Of a DNA stretch of 64,000 nucleotides, positions 48,901-61,890 are shown in pieces; position 1 is the stretch's first letter; each line of letters begins with the position of its first letter. Source of the stretch: Dysidea avara (Eukaryota; Porifera; Demospongiae; Dictyoceratida; Dysideidae); contig NC_089275.1 in assembly GCF_963678975.1 (NCBI RefSeq), positions 22,505,977-22,569,976 on the forward strand. Direction: 5' to 3'. The notes beneath the pieces are model-generated. The model made no database searches, had not been told where the DNA came from, and saw only the letters and a list, made by a program, of their open reading frames with translations. Made by a program: the position numbers and the translations under genes.

Positions 48901-51900
48901 ACTTGAACTTTAAGATCCACCCCAAAGGAAAGTCTAAATGGTAGCTACTGACTGAACAGCAGAAAACTCGCAGAATACCTTAGTATAAGGAAAAGGCATT
49001 ACTTGCTTTTACTTAGCGATTATTTCTTTATTGTTTAACTGTTGCATGCATTATCACTGTTGTTCATTTAATCAACCACATTACAATACAACAAATTAGT
49101 GTGTACACTTCATTCAAATGGTACAACAGAGGCACAGATATTTGAAAGAGCATGGCATACATGCACAATGCAGTCAAATAATGGAACATCTTCACCAGGA
49201 TAGTGAATGGATATGGTGCTCCAAATGTGAGGGGTACTTTCAGTCCTATAACTCAATGTGAATTCTCACTTATTCGGCTATTCATATAGTTTCTTCCACT
49301 TCCATAGCATGCAGATAGCTGAGTCCTGGAATGTTTGTTGAAGCAACAGAGTCAGCAATGTTGAAGCCACTATCAGCAAATACTGTATTACCATGCAGGG
49401 AGCAGAATCTTTAGTATACTACACTTACATGACCACTCAAGCTTCCATAATAAAGGGACAGTCCCTTGTACCAATCAGTATTTTTATAGCATTTGTATAT
49501 TTATAGTTAGACCACAGATGCTCATGATTGCAGGTTAGATGGGCATTCAATAACAACTTTGAAACAAACGATAATGATTCCCAATTCCTAGCATTGCTTT
49601 TCTTAAACTGTCTTATTCTGACCAATTTATCAGATTTTGAGGTCTGAGATCCATCTGAGTTAACCACTTTGACAATATCTTTCACACTGTAGCTTTAGAA
49701 ACATTAAATTTGTATATATGCCAAATCTTGGTTAAATTTCAGCTTCATTATTGCTCACATATACTGTTGAAATAAAGAAAAGCTGTACAGATCTAGAGCC
49801 CATCCACTGGCAAAGTGTTCACAACATGGTCAAATATTGCCTTTAGTAGTTGAAATTTGGAAGAACCAAGTGTAAAATGAAACATTTGTGTTTCCTCATT
49901 GAATGTTTTTTTTTTTAAAGGATATAACCGGCCTTAATGGCACACCCGTCCACCTCACTGTAACTCTAAGCTAAGATGTTCTATTTAAAAGGGTCTTGCC
50001 TATACCTACACAAACAGAACTAAAACAACATAACCTAAGAACAAAGATAGAAGAGAAGAATGAAAAGGGGGCTTAGACAGCTCAAAGGCATCCCTCCCCA
50101 GTGTTAGGTCAACTAAGACTAGAATATGACCCTTAAGGGGATTACCAGAGGAAGAACGACAACCCCTGATGCATATGATGGCCAATTGCAAAAGGGAAAA
50201 GTCAAGATGGCAACGAAGCCATCTCATCACATTACAATAAGGAGTTTTCCACTTGCAAGACAAGAGGAGGGCCAGATGCTTATAGGCTAACACCCATGCC
50301 ACCTGAAACGAGAGGACTAAAGTTCCATGTTCGATCCCTCGAACTCTCTCTTCATACTGACAACGCTTCACACTTTCGTGTTGGCGGTAGGGGGTTGGAA
50401 CGGTTAGAGGGGGTATATGGGTTAAATATTCTAACATTGAAAAAAGTAGGTTGAAACCGACAACCCCTGAAGCCAGATACCTTGATATCTAGCAAGATTT
50501 TCTCTATAGATTCTTCTCCAAGCTTTCAGCATACTTAGATGTCATGCTTCTCCACGTCTTTCAAATGTACTGATTCTATTGATTTGCTTGTGCTTGCGTT
50601 ATATATTTGCACCAAAATGGCAAATGCGTGGGTTTTACAAGGATTATGTGCTGAAACAGCTCTATATAATTATCCAGTGGTTGCACTCTTATTGACTTGT
50701 GTGATTGATCACCCTGTGCAGGCTATCAGCCTGATAGAGATGGGAAGTGTTACATATTAGCTGTAACATGGAGCATTCTGGCTTTCCCCGATATATATGC
50801 CCTTCGCCCTTGTGCAGTCAGATGTACATTTCAGGCAAAGCCCTCATGCCCGTGTTATAACTATTATATACATGTTTACACTCAGTTATCTGAACCCCAC
50901 TTATCCGGATTCTCGGTTAACTGAACTACAGAAATAACCGCTCTATTAGAGTAGTGACTGTTCTATTAGGATAGTTAAAATACTAATATTGTTTAAATTA
51001 TTTATACTGTTTTAAGATTATTTATACACAGTTTTAGTGATACAGACTTTTCAGACTTATGGACCAACCCTGATCAGAAGGGGTTCAGATAACTGAGATT
51101 CCACTGTACTTAAGTTGAAGTACATAGATGCACCATAAATATCATGCATTTGCTGTCAATTTGTAGGATCTGATGCAATCTCTAAACTATCAGATAGAGT
51201 GAGTAAAGTTAGCATTCAAACACATTTTGCAGTTGATGAAGATGATTGGCCACCATATCAGTCAGAAAACTTCACCCCACTTCTTTTAATTTATCATCAA
51301 AAACAACATACTCTTGAACAAGATATGGCTTTGCAATTCGCTAAATCAGTCCAATCAAGTAGTTTTGATTATACTAATCCAACTCCTACTAAATGTCCTA
51401 AGCTAGAAAGTAGTGAATCACTGAGAGAAATGCTTGATAACAGTACGGCAACTAAACAACTGGCAGATATCTTAGCTTCACTACAGCAGTGTGAAAATCC
51501 ACAATTTATACTAATTGAAGGGCTGCCTGGCATTGGAAAATCTTTCTTGTTGAAACAAATTGCTTATAATTGGGGAATAGGAGAAGTACTGCAAAAATTC
51601 AAGTTGGTCCTCCTTATGCAGTTGCGTGATCCCGCCATACAGCAAATGACAGACGTTGTTGACCTTCTCAAATCATTCTGCAAGAGAGACTGGAGAGCTA
51701 CAGAAATTGCTCATGAATGTAGTGAATACCTTTTTAACAATGAAGGTAAAGATATTGTGTTCCTTTTAGATGGATTTGATGAACTTGCAGAAAGCTTGCA
51801 TAGAAATAGCTTGATCGCTGATATACTAAATCGTACGGTACTATCCTCCAGTAACATAGTATTATCATCTCGCCCTCATGCCTCAGGAAAATTTCAAAAT

Positions 51901-53443
51901 CAAGCTACTACCATAGTTGACATATTGGGGTTTGCTGAAGAGGATCGCAAGTTATATTGAGCATTCACTGCAAGAGATGCCACAGGCGAAGGTCAAAGAA
52001 CTCACTGAATATCTTGGAATTAACTCAACAATCAATGGCCTGTGTTTTATCCCTATCAACATGGTGATCTTAGTTTACTTGTACAAACTAGGAATCCCTC
52101 TTCCAAGAAATTCTACACAATTGTACAATCATTTTATTTGTCTGACTATCTGTCGATGCCTCGCCAAAGCTGGTTGTCCTCTTGATAACACAATCACTGA
52201 TCTAACCAATCTGCCAGATTACTGTGCTACAGTAGTGAAGCAGCTTTCCAAGTTATCCTTTGAGGCTCTTAATGACAATAAACTAATCTTTAAATTGAAA
52301 GAAATAGAAGAAGCTTGTCCAGATATTGCAGCCATTCCAGGAGCAATCAATGGTTTTGGGCTTTTGCAAGCAGTACAACAATATGGCCTTACTGGGACAA
52401 CAACGACATTCAACTTTATTCACTTCTCTATACAAGAATTCTTGGCTGCTTACCATATCACTCAGCTTCCACCACATGAACAACTACAGGCACTAAAAGC
52501 AATGTTTTGGAGTGAACTTCATTCTAACATGTTTGCAATGTACACTTCACTAACTAAAGGGCAGAGTAGTGCTTTTAAGCAATTTATTTCTGATGAGAAT
52601 GGCTCAGTTATGATTTCAGAAATATTCCTGAGAAATCAATTAAAATGCCTTCGTCTGTTTCACTGTTTTCATGAGGCTGGGGACAAAGCATACTTCAAAA
52701 TCATAGAATCTGCAAAAACTTTTGATAAGAAAGTAATCAGTCTTGGAAGTATTCTGCTATCTCCTAATGATTTGGAATGTGTTGTACTCTTCCTTAATTG
52801 CTCGTCTCGTAAGGAATGGACGAAACTTGACTTGTCTTGGTGTTCTATCCAAGATAACGGCCTTCATTTATTACATCATGGACTTGCTGCTTGTAGTAAC
52901 ATCAGTATTAAAATACTGGATCTGAGGTTTAATAGCCTCACCCAATCATCATCTTCCCTTGTCAGTGCCCTCACCATCCACTTTGGAGTGGAAGTACTGG
53001 TGATTAGTTATAACTACACAATTGGAGAGAACCATGCTCTGTACGAAATGCTTTCCAATCCCTCCTCCAGGTTAGTGAAATTGCATATGCAAAACACCAG
53101 GTTATCATCAACTGCAGCCAACACTCTTTTTGTTGCAATAGCAATGGGAAAGAAACTGCAGTATTTGGACATTTGTGTCAATGAAATCACTGATGACTCT
53201 TGTGAAGTAATTGCATCTGCATTGGAGCACACTTCCCTGGTTCAGTTTAGGATGGATCATAACAGGATCAGTGATGCTGCAAAGTGTATTGTAGAAGCCC
53301 TACACTTTAATGACACATTAGAAAAACTATGGCTACCTGTTTACAATAAAGATATCAAGCAGCAGATAAGATTAGTAGAAAGGGAAATTATCCAAAATAG
53401 AGAAATTAGAGGATGCCAAACAAAACTGAAGATCAAACTGTAA
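45931..53443 (+). CDS. NLR (NACHT-LRR) receptor gene, frameshifted
   Basis: Cytosolic innate-immune receptor family. Exon 1 (45931-46255) follows a TTTTAG acceptor and encodes a helical death-fold-like (CARD-like) domain: MSTLQKYIKHYESLVHLLPM, MAILFSKGLLP, ATVFLDQVI, LLSIMEDGDDDGLKKLANMI. Donor GTAAGC; 4.9 kb intron; exon 2 starts at 51167 in matching phase. NACHT: Walker A GLPGIGKS (51520-51543), Walker B FLLDGFDEL (51759-51785), SSRP sensor (51868-51879). The frame breaks at about 51947 (EEDRKLY then stop; YIEHSLQEMPQAKV continues in another frame). The rest runs open to the TAA at 53441-53443: NACHT-associated helices and about five ribonuclease-inhibitor-type LRRs (LDLSWCSIQDNGLHLL, YLDICVNEITDDSCEVI). 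A single small indel in otherwise clean sequence means a young pseudogene or a sequence error. Confidence 0.82.
46463..46850. mobile_element. hAT MITE with perfect 8-bp target duplication
   Basis: Ends TAGGGCTGGGCGGT and complement TAGGGCTGGGTGGT; flanks GTAGAATG at 46455-46462 and 46851-46858. Interior has GGTATTATAGTAATACCGC and three CTCTATTAGAGTA-type motifs at 46692-46760. It sits in the NLR intron. Confidence 0.8.
46880..47080. repeat. dispersed repeat related to 62505-62705
   Basis: Shares AAGAAGCCAGCACACCACACC and CCACATACCAAATTT blocks with the 62.5 kb copy in the same order. Nature unknown. Confidence 0.4.
47290..48180. repeat. inverted copies of a TTCAGCTACATAACAAGTCA repeat
   Basis: GACTTGTTATGTAGCTGAA at about 47318 pairs with TTCAGCTACATAACAAGTC at about 48132. 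The word resembles the minisatellite unit at 63475-64000. Confidence 0.45.
48181..50005. other. NLR intron sequence, no recognised feature
   Basis: AT-rich intron. No exon or repeat could be supported here. Confidence 0.3.
50006..50437 (-). pseudogene. retrotransposon pol fragment
   Basis: The minus-strand frame of 143 codons contains CQYEERVRGIEHGTL, YCNVMRWLRCHLDFSLLQLA and IICIRGCRSSSG. In my recollection this pattern is common at the C-terminus of reverse-transcriptase proteins in sponges and cnidarians. The catalytic core is absent, so only a 3' remnant is present, inside the NLR intron. Confidence 0.5.
50878..51108. mobile_element. pogo/Tigger-like MITE
   Basis: Left CAGTTATCTGAACCCC and the right complement preceded by CAGTGGAATCT. 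The word TTATCCGGATTCTCGG is typical of pogo-type ends. Two CTCTATTAGAGTA-type motifs lie inside at 50941 and 50958. It ends about 60 bp upstream of NLR exon 2. Confidence 0.55.
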
Positions 53444-54615
53444 TACATGTATACCTATAGATGCTATATATATACTGTACTTTTCACTTCTTGCATCACT
53501 TATAATAATATTAATATACACACTCATTAACATACTATGCAATATTTCACCAATGTACACTTTTAGACAAGATGTTATGATTATCAGTGGAGGCTACTAA
53601 AAGGGCAGTTTTCACTTTAATTGACATTGATGGTGATGCAATTACTATATAGACAGTAAAGTAAGTGGATAATTATTTACCTATTCAATTACAGCACAGT
53701 ACATATTGGAGGGTTGGTATCATAGGTTCTGGCATATGATATGGTAATCTGTTGATGGTTGTGGTTACTAGGATAGATATATGTACTTGTACTAAAGACA
53801 TGTATTTGTAAACTTTTGATTATTAAAAAAAATATAACTTGCATGTATGCCTACAACTTCATATCCTCAGCTTGATATAGAATTGAGTATAATTTGTAGA
53901 CTATTAAAAAAACAGTATTGGTCAGAACCATTTGCAAAATAGGTAACAAAAACTAACTCAGCTACATCTGTAGCTATACAATCAGAGTATATAGGGTCTT
54001 TACAAAGGATTTGAACTATCATATTAACTTTATATAGTATGTAATTATGGAAATAGTCATGTGCAGTATTCCCCTTAGCTAAACCACAGCTTGTAGTTGA
54101 ATATGTAATCATAAATGTCATCACTTGACAGTTTTCTACAAAATAAACATACAAACTGTAACTTCAAATGTTGTGTATACATGAGTGCATAGATAGCACT
54201 TTATTTGTGCTTTCTGAATGCCTTTATGCACGTGTTCACAGTCACTGTCTTTGGGGTAGCAGTAAACCTGAAGAATGACAAAATTTATGCTCAAGATTAC
54301 ATATACTATATATTACACTTACATGCATAGTTTGCATACAACATATATTTTAGAAATGGAGTTCAACCACCTCTTAAAACTTGAAAGGCTACAAGCATAC
54401 AAAATTGTTTCAATATGGCTGAACTTCTTCCATGCAGTTACTTCCATCTGTTAAAGCTCACATCTGATAAAATTTGTAACAAGCTTAAATAAATATCTGT
54501 TCATACATGTATCATCAGTTTCCCACAGCATGTTGTGTTCATGCACAATTCAGTCATATATTTACAATAGCCAAACATTACAAAGTCAGTACATATATAC
54601 TTATAGCCAGACTAT
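53444..54615. other. intergenic stretch downstream of the NLR
   Basis: Contains the presumed 3' UTR of the NLR just after 53443. No other supported gene or element. Confidence 0.3.
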
Positions 54616-54990
54616 TAGGGATGCGGCGATTATGCTAGCATAATTTCGGGCATAATGGGTATGTGTGGGAATCAGGAATTATGCTAGTATTTTGAGGTGA
54701 TTATAAAGCTTTAACAGTAGGAAAGTCTGCAGATTGCACCATACCGTTAAAAAAATCGAGATATTCTAATAGAGCAGTCAGAAACTCTAATAGAACAGTC
54801 ACTGAATATTATTTACTCTAATAAAGCAGTCACATTGAAAGAAATACTCTAATACAGCAACCAGTTAAAGAATTCAAGACTATTTGAAGCTTAAACATCA
54901 ATGAAAATGGTCTGATACATCAATAAACCTGCCAATTATGGTGGCATAATTTTGGGAATAATGGGAAATTCTCAAAAGCATAATAAATGT
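54616..54990 (+). mobile_element. hAT-like MITE copy (left part)
   Basis: Starts TAGGGATGCGGCGATTATGC and follows the 19466 copy closely, including four CTCTATTAGAGTA-type motifs (54769-54850) and TGGTGGCATAATTTTGGGAA. The right end is lost. Confidence 0.65.
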
Positions 54991-55862
54991 TGTTTATATT
55001 CAATTGTACACTCGTGTTTTCAAATTCCTTGCCTTCATATTCTAGATGAGTGGTATGAGGAGGTTTATTGCCACATCAACACTTTTGCTCCAAAACAACT
55101 ATACCATGATCATGTGAAACTTCAAACAAGCTATATTAGGCATATAGTCCTCAAACCACAGGTATATGTATATGTATGTATATACCTACGTACCAGGGAA
55201 CGGGTTATATATTATATTCACCTACAGTTAGTATATACTCACCTGTGGTTTGAGGCATGTAACACACTAATGTGTATGTGTCTTGCCTATTTGCAGGTTA
55301 AGAACCTGTAGGTGCCAGTACGATCTTCGATCAATCACCCAAGCTAATAGCCCGTGCCACACTGGGTGACCAATCTCCCCAGCCTGTAAGAGTGCACCCA
55401 CTAGATTTAGTTTATAGACATACCTCACAACATGGGTGGCAGCAGTATTCCTATATTTGTTGATATAAAGCCCATAATCGATCATCCATTGTCAATCACT
55501 AGAGGGAGCCTATGAACAACTCTATGCCTGACTATGACTACTCTACTATAACTTTGAAGCACCACAACTCAACTCAACATTGGAATATGTCATTAGTTTC
55601 AAATTTTGACCTGGTATTTTACAATGCTATGGAATAATTGTGTGAAAATGTTAGGTCAACAGCTTATTGAGTAGTTATTCAGTCACATATGGTAAATTAC
55701 ATGCAAGTTCATTTGTTAAATTATTTTGTGCACATATTGTGAGTTAGTGTTTCATGTAGTGCGTGTTAATTACAAGGCATGCAATATATCATATAAACCA
55801 CAGCTACTTCAATGTATTGCACTTATATACACCCCTATGTAGTCAATAGTACATATACTGTG
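54991..55862. other. intergenic stretch with small hairpin
   Basis: A hairpin has arms CCTCAAACCACAGGTATA (about 55150) and CCTGTGGTTTGAGG (about 55243). Otherwise no supported feature; probably the 3' flank of the sushi gene. Confidence 0.35.
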
Positions 55863-58800
55863 CTAACCATCATCATCATCAGATGTCAGCACAACTGAAT
55901 ATGCCTTCTTCTTCTTAAAATACCTGTACATCCATACCACCAACAGTGTTAAAACTGACATAATCACGAAGAATGCTATTACTCCTGCTACTACGACTCC
56001 AGTACTATTTCCTGCTGATGCTGATCCACTAGTAGTGTTAGTACATGTTAAAGTTCCTTGTACACTTTGCCATTTTACTAAGGTGCCATTTTCACCCAAA
56101 TCATCACAAAACACGTACTGCATATTGCTATGAGAATTATTATCACTAGAGCAGTTGACCAAACACCTTGATCCATACGTCTTATTACAAGAGCCAACTA
56201 GTTGGCTGTTTGCTATCTCCACATGTGGACTAAGGCACTTCAAGGGATTACAAGTTACTGGTTCACTGCTCCATGTTCCATCAGCTCTGCATTGTGTTTG
56301 GCTGTTACCATCCAACAAATATCCATGGTTACAGTAGTAAGTACATGTGTCCTGGTAGATACTAAAGTTATTTGGACAAGTAACATTCCCATTGTCTGGT
56401 TCAAATAGCTGTTTGCAATGCACTATAACAGTAATAAAAATTAATGTAAGTAACCACGCAGGTATAATGCATAGACCGGATTTAGAAAATCAGTCTTAAT
56501 GTCACATGTGAAATACATACAAATCTAAATGTGTCACCACTATAAAGCACTTATGCTCCTGTTAATAATATTTCACAGGATTTCTTGTAATTCGGGGTAC
56601 TGCCTACTGATTCTAGTCACTGTAAAGCTGGGTATAAGGAATGTGACATTAATGTGACATTAAGGCTGGTTTTCCAAAATCCGATGGTCACAATTATATT
56701 GCGTACACTGTACCTGGAATGCATGATACTTGTTCATTGGACCATGTACCTTTAGCAGTACATGTAATTTGTGAACTTCCTTCCAGTTGATAGCCAGGGT
56801 CACAGTAATATGAGCATGTGTCTTTATAAACACTTGATGTATTATGAGGGCAGTGAACACCACCATTGTGTAGACTGTTTAATTGCTGATAACTGCATAG
56901 CACTACGTACAAGAAAAGCCCATGCAATAATTGCAATTATATTATGCACCTATCAATACCTGGAGAACAAGTCACTCCAGAACCAGCACCCATCCATATT
57001 ACATCTGTTCCATTAAAGTCACAAGTATACTTGGAGGAATCTCCTAACATGTTATAACCGTCTTTGCATTGCACCATACATGTGCTTAAATAAGATGTGT
57101 TGCATGGTATACTGTTAGGTACTACTACTGTGATGTCAACACAGTGATGGATATTGCACTGTGGTCTAGTACCATTCCACTTGCCATTAGCTCCACACCA
57201 TCTTTCTGCACTTCCTTCTAATTCAAAGCCATCGCTACACTGAAAAGAACAGTAATCTTCAAATTGTGGTTGTTGTTGGTTACCATTGCAGTTAATCTGC
57301 CCATGTGGAAAACTTTCTAGTTGTTGACAAGTTACTGAAATGTACGCTGTAATTATTATGTAAATCATTACAAATCTTACCAATTTCACAGTGATAGGTA
57401 CCTCCTTCAATATTCCTCCACTCTGTTCTATTATTATTCACAACATCACAGATAAACGAATTGCCACTGTTAAATGTGTAGCCCACTTTGCAATGCACAG
57501 TACACAGTGAACCATATTCAGTCCCACAATCAGCACTACTAAACTCAGTATTATTCAAATCTATGGCATCACTTAAATTGCCACAGTAAAGGATGTCACA
57601 AGTGAAACTAAATCTACTCCATGATCCATTAGACAAACAGTGTATTGATGATGATCCATTCAGTTGATATCCTTGATCACAAGAAAAAGAGCACTGATCT
57701 TGATAATGTGGTGCACCAGTGGAGTTACATGAGACAAGACTGTGATCAGGTAGTGATAAACTGTCCAAGGAACACTGAACTGTAAAGAAATACACACTTG
57801 CCATCCATACATGCAACAGAAATTATAGACTGAATATAAAAAGCAATTTTTTTACACTACTATTTGTACACAGTATTCTGACCAAATATTTCATGATTAC
57901 TATTATTATTCATATCTAATCCAAAACAGCCAAGCTGTGAAAAAGAGTGTGGCCTTCCAAAAATATAGGCTAGTATGATATTAAAGGTGGTGGCCAAGAA
58001 ATGGCTGCGATAATATTAAACGTCACTTAATTTGTGACATTACAAATTAATTGACATCGTATCATTGCAGCCATTTCTTGGCCACCAACTTTGATACCGT
58101 GTAGTAAAAAAACTTTGGCAAATAGCGTTCAATTTGGCAAAAATTTTTTTGCCAATTATTTTAGATGATCACAGGAACACATTGAGTAACTAGAACTTGA
58201 GATGAAGGTCAGCTCGTACCACTATGCAATAAAGAACGAGCTGACTTTGGAGATCTTCCTATTAATGTGTCCCACAGTTGTAAGCACTCCTTGGGATAAC
58301 ATTTCCAACCGGCTTCCCGTTCGCACGTCAGCTAGTTAATTGTCTCACGATGGATTTGGCCACATACTTTCATATACATGATAACCTCTGCTACTGTAGT
58401 TCACTGAAAAACTAAATACTGTCGCTCTCGGCATCACAGGAGATAGCGACCCGGAAGCATGCCTTTAATAGCTCAGTCGAACCTTAGCTAGCACGTTGTT
58501 AGATCAGTAAGTAGTCTCGTGTGGCCAGACCACTTTTTTTCTCTGTCATTGGGTAGGGAGAAAAAAGGGTCTGGTCCGGTTCAAATCCCACACTCGTCTT
58601 GACACTACCCGGATAATTGGGTAGTGTTAACCAAAGAAAAAAGCGGTCTGGCCACACGAGACTAATCAGTAGCTACAAAAGTACTGCTACAATAACAATG
58701 CTAGCTACCTATACACTTACTACACTACTTAACTGATGAGCTGAAACCTTGTATCCTTACGTCACATCATACAGTAACTGTACAGTAAAAACTTTGGCAG

Positions 58801-61800
58801 GAAAAACTTTAGCAAATCATATTATTTCAATCACCAAAGTTTTTTCCGCCAATTTTTTCAACAGTGGGGTTTTGTCACACTTTTTTACTGCCAATCTTTT
58901 TTTCTATATGGTATCACATCTTTTTCATACTAGCCTATTTTGAAAAGGCTGCACCTCTTCTTCACAGCTTGGCTGTTTTGACTTACATATTCTTTTTGTA
59001 TTTGTATATGCCGGCTTTTGTCTATTTTTTATTTTCCTATATGTAAACAGAAGAACTAGATTTTAAGAGAAATTTGTACTAATATTACTTCATATTAGAC
59101 TATACAACAGCTCATTTAGAGGTTTACTAAACCACTTAGTCACCTGACATGTTCACTTAGTCATCTGTGTGCCCTCAAGAAATTTTGTACATGATAAACA
59201 TATTATAACACCAAAGACACACTGCAGTACTTGGTGTCTTTCCATATCTTACAGTCAGTGATGCATTGTGTGTATCACTGACTGTTGAACAACTCAGTCT
59301 TTAAATTAGCGGAGTCGGCTAATGTTCGCTAGTGTCTTGGGAGCAGAGGTACAAATGCATGAAAATCATGTTTTCTTGCATGGTTCTCGTAAAATACACA
59401 CTTGTTTGTCATGCGCCCAGATACCTTAGCTTTCCTTGGCACACGACACACTATCATGTATTCTGATCACATTATTACCTTGATCACATTTGAATGTTTC
59501 TCCAGCTGGTGTCCATGTAACTGATGCTTTATCATTCACTTTACACACATACTGTGGATTCCCACTGCCAATGTAGCCTTCTGGACAATGCAATTCACAT
59601 ACTGACTGATAGATACTCTGGCAAGTTTCAGATATTACAGCATTAGTTGGCACGGATGAAAGGGAACATTGCATAATGGAGCAAGAAGCCAGTGATCCAC
59701 TCCAACTACTGTCACCCTGACAGGTTCTGTTAGCAGTACCAGTTAACTGATATCCAACATCACAATGAAGTGTGCAATTGTCTTGATATGAAAATTCCAG
59801 AGAGTTAACCTGAGAACACAACAGTGTCCCATTTGTAGGGTTATACAAAGCTGGACACTGAACTGTGTAACGATATGTCATAGTTAATCTTTACATATAT
59901 GCACAGGTCTGTACAAACATACCTGGTGTACAAGTAGTTTCTCCTACCCACTTAACATGTTCCCATCCAAATCCCGCACCAAACAGTTCACATGTGTAGT
60001 AACCTCCTACTCCATTGTAGCCATAACGACACTCAGTTGCACATCCCAGCTGGTAATTTGGTACACATGATGTCTCAAATATTTCAATTTCACTATTGGG
60101 TGGTGAACTGGGACATTTCTGAGGTACACATACTGGATTACCTCCACTCCAACTGCCATTACCCAAACAAACTTTTATATAATAATCATCATAAGGACCT
60201 CCAGCTACATAGCCTTGATTACATCTGAAAGCACAGTGTTCCTTGTATACATTGTAATCACAGTGACTTGTTCCATTTATTAATGTGGTGTTACAATGGA
60301 CTGTATAGAAAAAATAAGGCACAGAAAATGCAAGCATAAAACTCTTTTGCCACACAAAAATTTGTGTCTAAATCTAAAGCTGACAAGAAGTGTTATAACT
60401 ACACACAGGAGCTTTTAAGTGCTGAAGGCGCTATCTATGTGATTTCTGCCTTTAGCGCTTATAAGCTCCTGCTACACAGAATAGACAAATATCATAATAA
60501 GGCATAATAATAACTGTTTCCCCTAACAACCTGAATTCTACATTAATTGTAGGTGTCAATATCTAAAGAAAAATTTCTCCAACTTGTAAAAGGTGGACAG
60601 CATACAAAGATGTAATATTTTGAAGTTTGTAATTTTCTCATATGTACATTGTCTATATAATAGTTAGACATCGAAACACAGGGTTCTACAGAATTTACAA
60701 ACCTGAAAGACCCTGTGTTGTGGCACATAATCAAAGTGAGGGCACCACTACAGGGCCTGAGGGTTTCTAAATTCTGTGGAACCCTGTGTTTTGGTGTCTA
60801 ACTAATTTAGACCACAGCATGCTTGTTGTACTTTCACAGCTGCTTGTAACACAAGAAATGTAGTGTTCATTTGTAGAAACAAGCCCAATACACCTCTCTG
60901 TAACTTGTAACAGAGCTTGCTATCCAGTTAAACGCCCATGCATTACTGAGACATGAACAAGGGATCTACAGGATTTAGATATGAAATTCAAGCATTTCAC
61001 CTTGCTGTGGTCTAAGTGAGGGGTAAAAGTTGTCTTTTCTCGGCAATCACATACATGCATGGGATTAAAAATGTCTTATTCTCATGACCTATATAGCTAT
61101 ACACTATCCATTTAAAACTTTGAGACATTATTTTTAATATTCATACCTACAAATAAGTAAAACTGAGATGTGACATACGTATTTTGAATTTGTAGTTTTT
61201 CCATACATTATGTGATTTCCCAGAAGGGACAACCTTTTGCCCTCTCACATAGACAATGTATGGGAAAACTGCAAATTTCAAAATGTCTAATAAAATTTGA
61301 GAAGTTATGTACTTTAGACAATGACACCTACAAATATTGTAAAATTTCAAGTTGCTAGGGGAAATGGTCATTGTTATGTGTAGTAATGCCTTATTATGAA
61401 ATTTATCTATTCTGTTTGTACATGTGGTTCAGAAACCTGTATATATCTACTATATATGTACATCTACACAAACCTATATGACACATCAAATGTGGTTGTG
61501 CATCATCAACTGGTACCCACTCAAGTACTCCTGAAGTGTTGGTCACATTACACAAGTACGTGATACTATTTCCAGTATATCCATAATCACAAGATACATT
61601 ACATGTTGACTGAAATTCTAGACCACATCCTGCTAGGATTGTAGTATGCTCAACTACTTGTGAATATTTGTCAGTTCTCAATGTTGTTAAGTGATTAGGA
61701 CAACTATTCCTCCTACAAGTTGGATTTCCTCTACTCCAGTTTCCACTATCTTCACATGTTCCATTAGTGACATTTCCATACAACAAGTAGCCAGTATTAC

Positions 61801-61890
61801 ATGTGAAAGTGCAGTTGTCCCCTACCAGACCAGCTGTCTGTACTAATCCACTACCACAATCAACATGTCCATTGTGTGGAGCTAAACAGC
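55863..61890 (-). CDS. multi-sushi (CCP) type I membrane protein, 3' part
   Basis: Cell-surface recognition or adhesion protein. Exons in transcript order: 61890-61474, 60300-59923, 59862-59479, 57779-57381, 57334-56960, 56902-56714, 56422-55863. Every internal exon begins and ends in phase 1 with GT/AG borders, so modules can be duplicated or skipped without frame loss. Most exons encode a pair of sushi domains (repeated pattern C..NG..C, Y.D.C...C..GY.L.G, C...G.WS......C); 56714-56902 encodes one; in all about 13. The last exon adds a Ser/Thr linker, a transmembrane helix (VVVAGVIAFFVIMSVLTLLV), a KKKK stop-transfer and a short tail ending TSDDDDG before TAG at 55863-55865. Many N-x-S/T sites fit an extracellular glycoprotein. 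No signal peptide exon was found up to 64 kb, so the 5' end is missing. Confidence 0.85.
57976..58098. mobile_element. hairpin MITE in sushi-gene intron
   Basis: Inverted arms GGTGGTGGCCAAGAAATGGC and GTTGGTGGCCAAGAAATGGC (complement) around a ~50-bp AT-rich loop. Confidence 0.6.
58512..58664. mobile_element. Mutator-like MITE, relative of 36991-37072
   Basis: Ends TAGTCTCGTGTGGCCAGACC in inverted orientation. Flanks ATCAGTAAG (58503-58511) and ATCAGTAGC (58665-58673), seven of nine positions alike. A box-B-like GGTTCAAATCC lies inside. Confidence 0.65.
60663..61018. mobile_element. foldback element, relative of 25683-26300
   Basis: Hairpin 60663-60802 (GTTAGACATCGAAACACAGG arms) followed by a single body unit with ACAGCTGCTTGTAA, AAACAAGCCCAATACACCTC and AAACGCCCATGCATT. 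It lacks the tandem duplication of the 25.7 kb copy. Confidence 0.55.

Noticed and set aside
56892-56902. Acceptor at 56893 for the single-sushi exon
   Set aside because: That choice gives a stop in the required phase; the acceptor at 56903 restores phase 1 and the expected V-x-C start shared by neighbouring exons.
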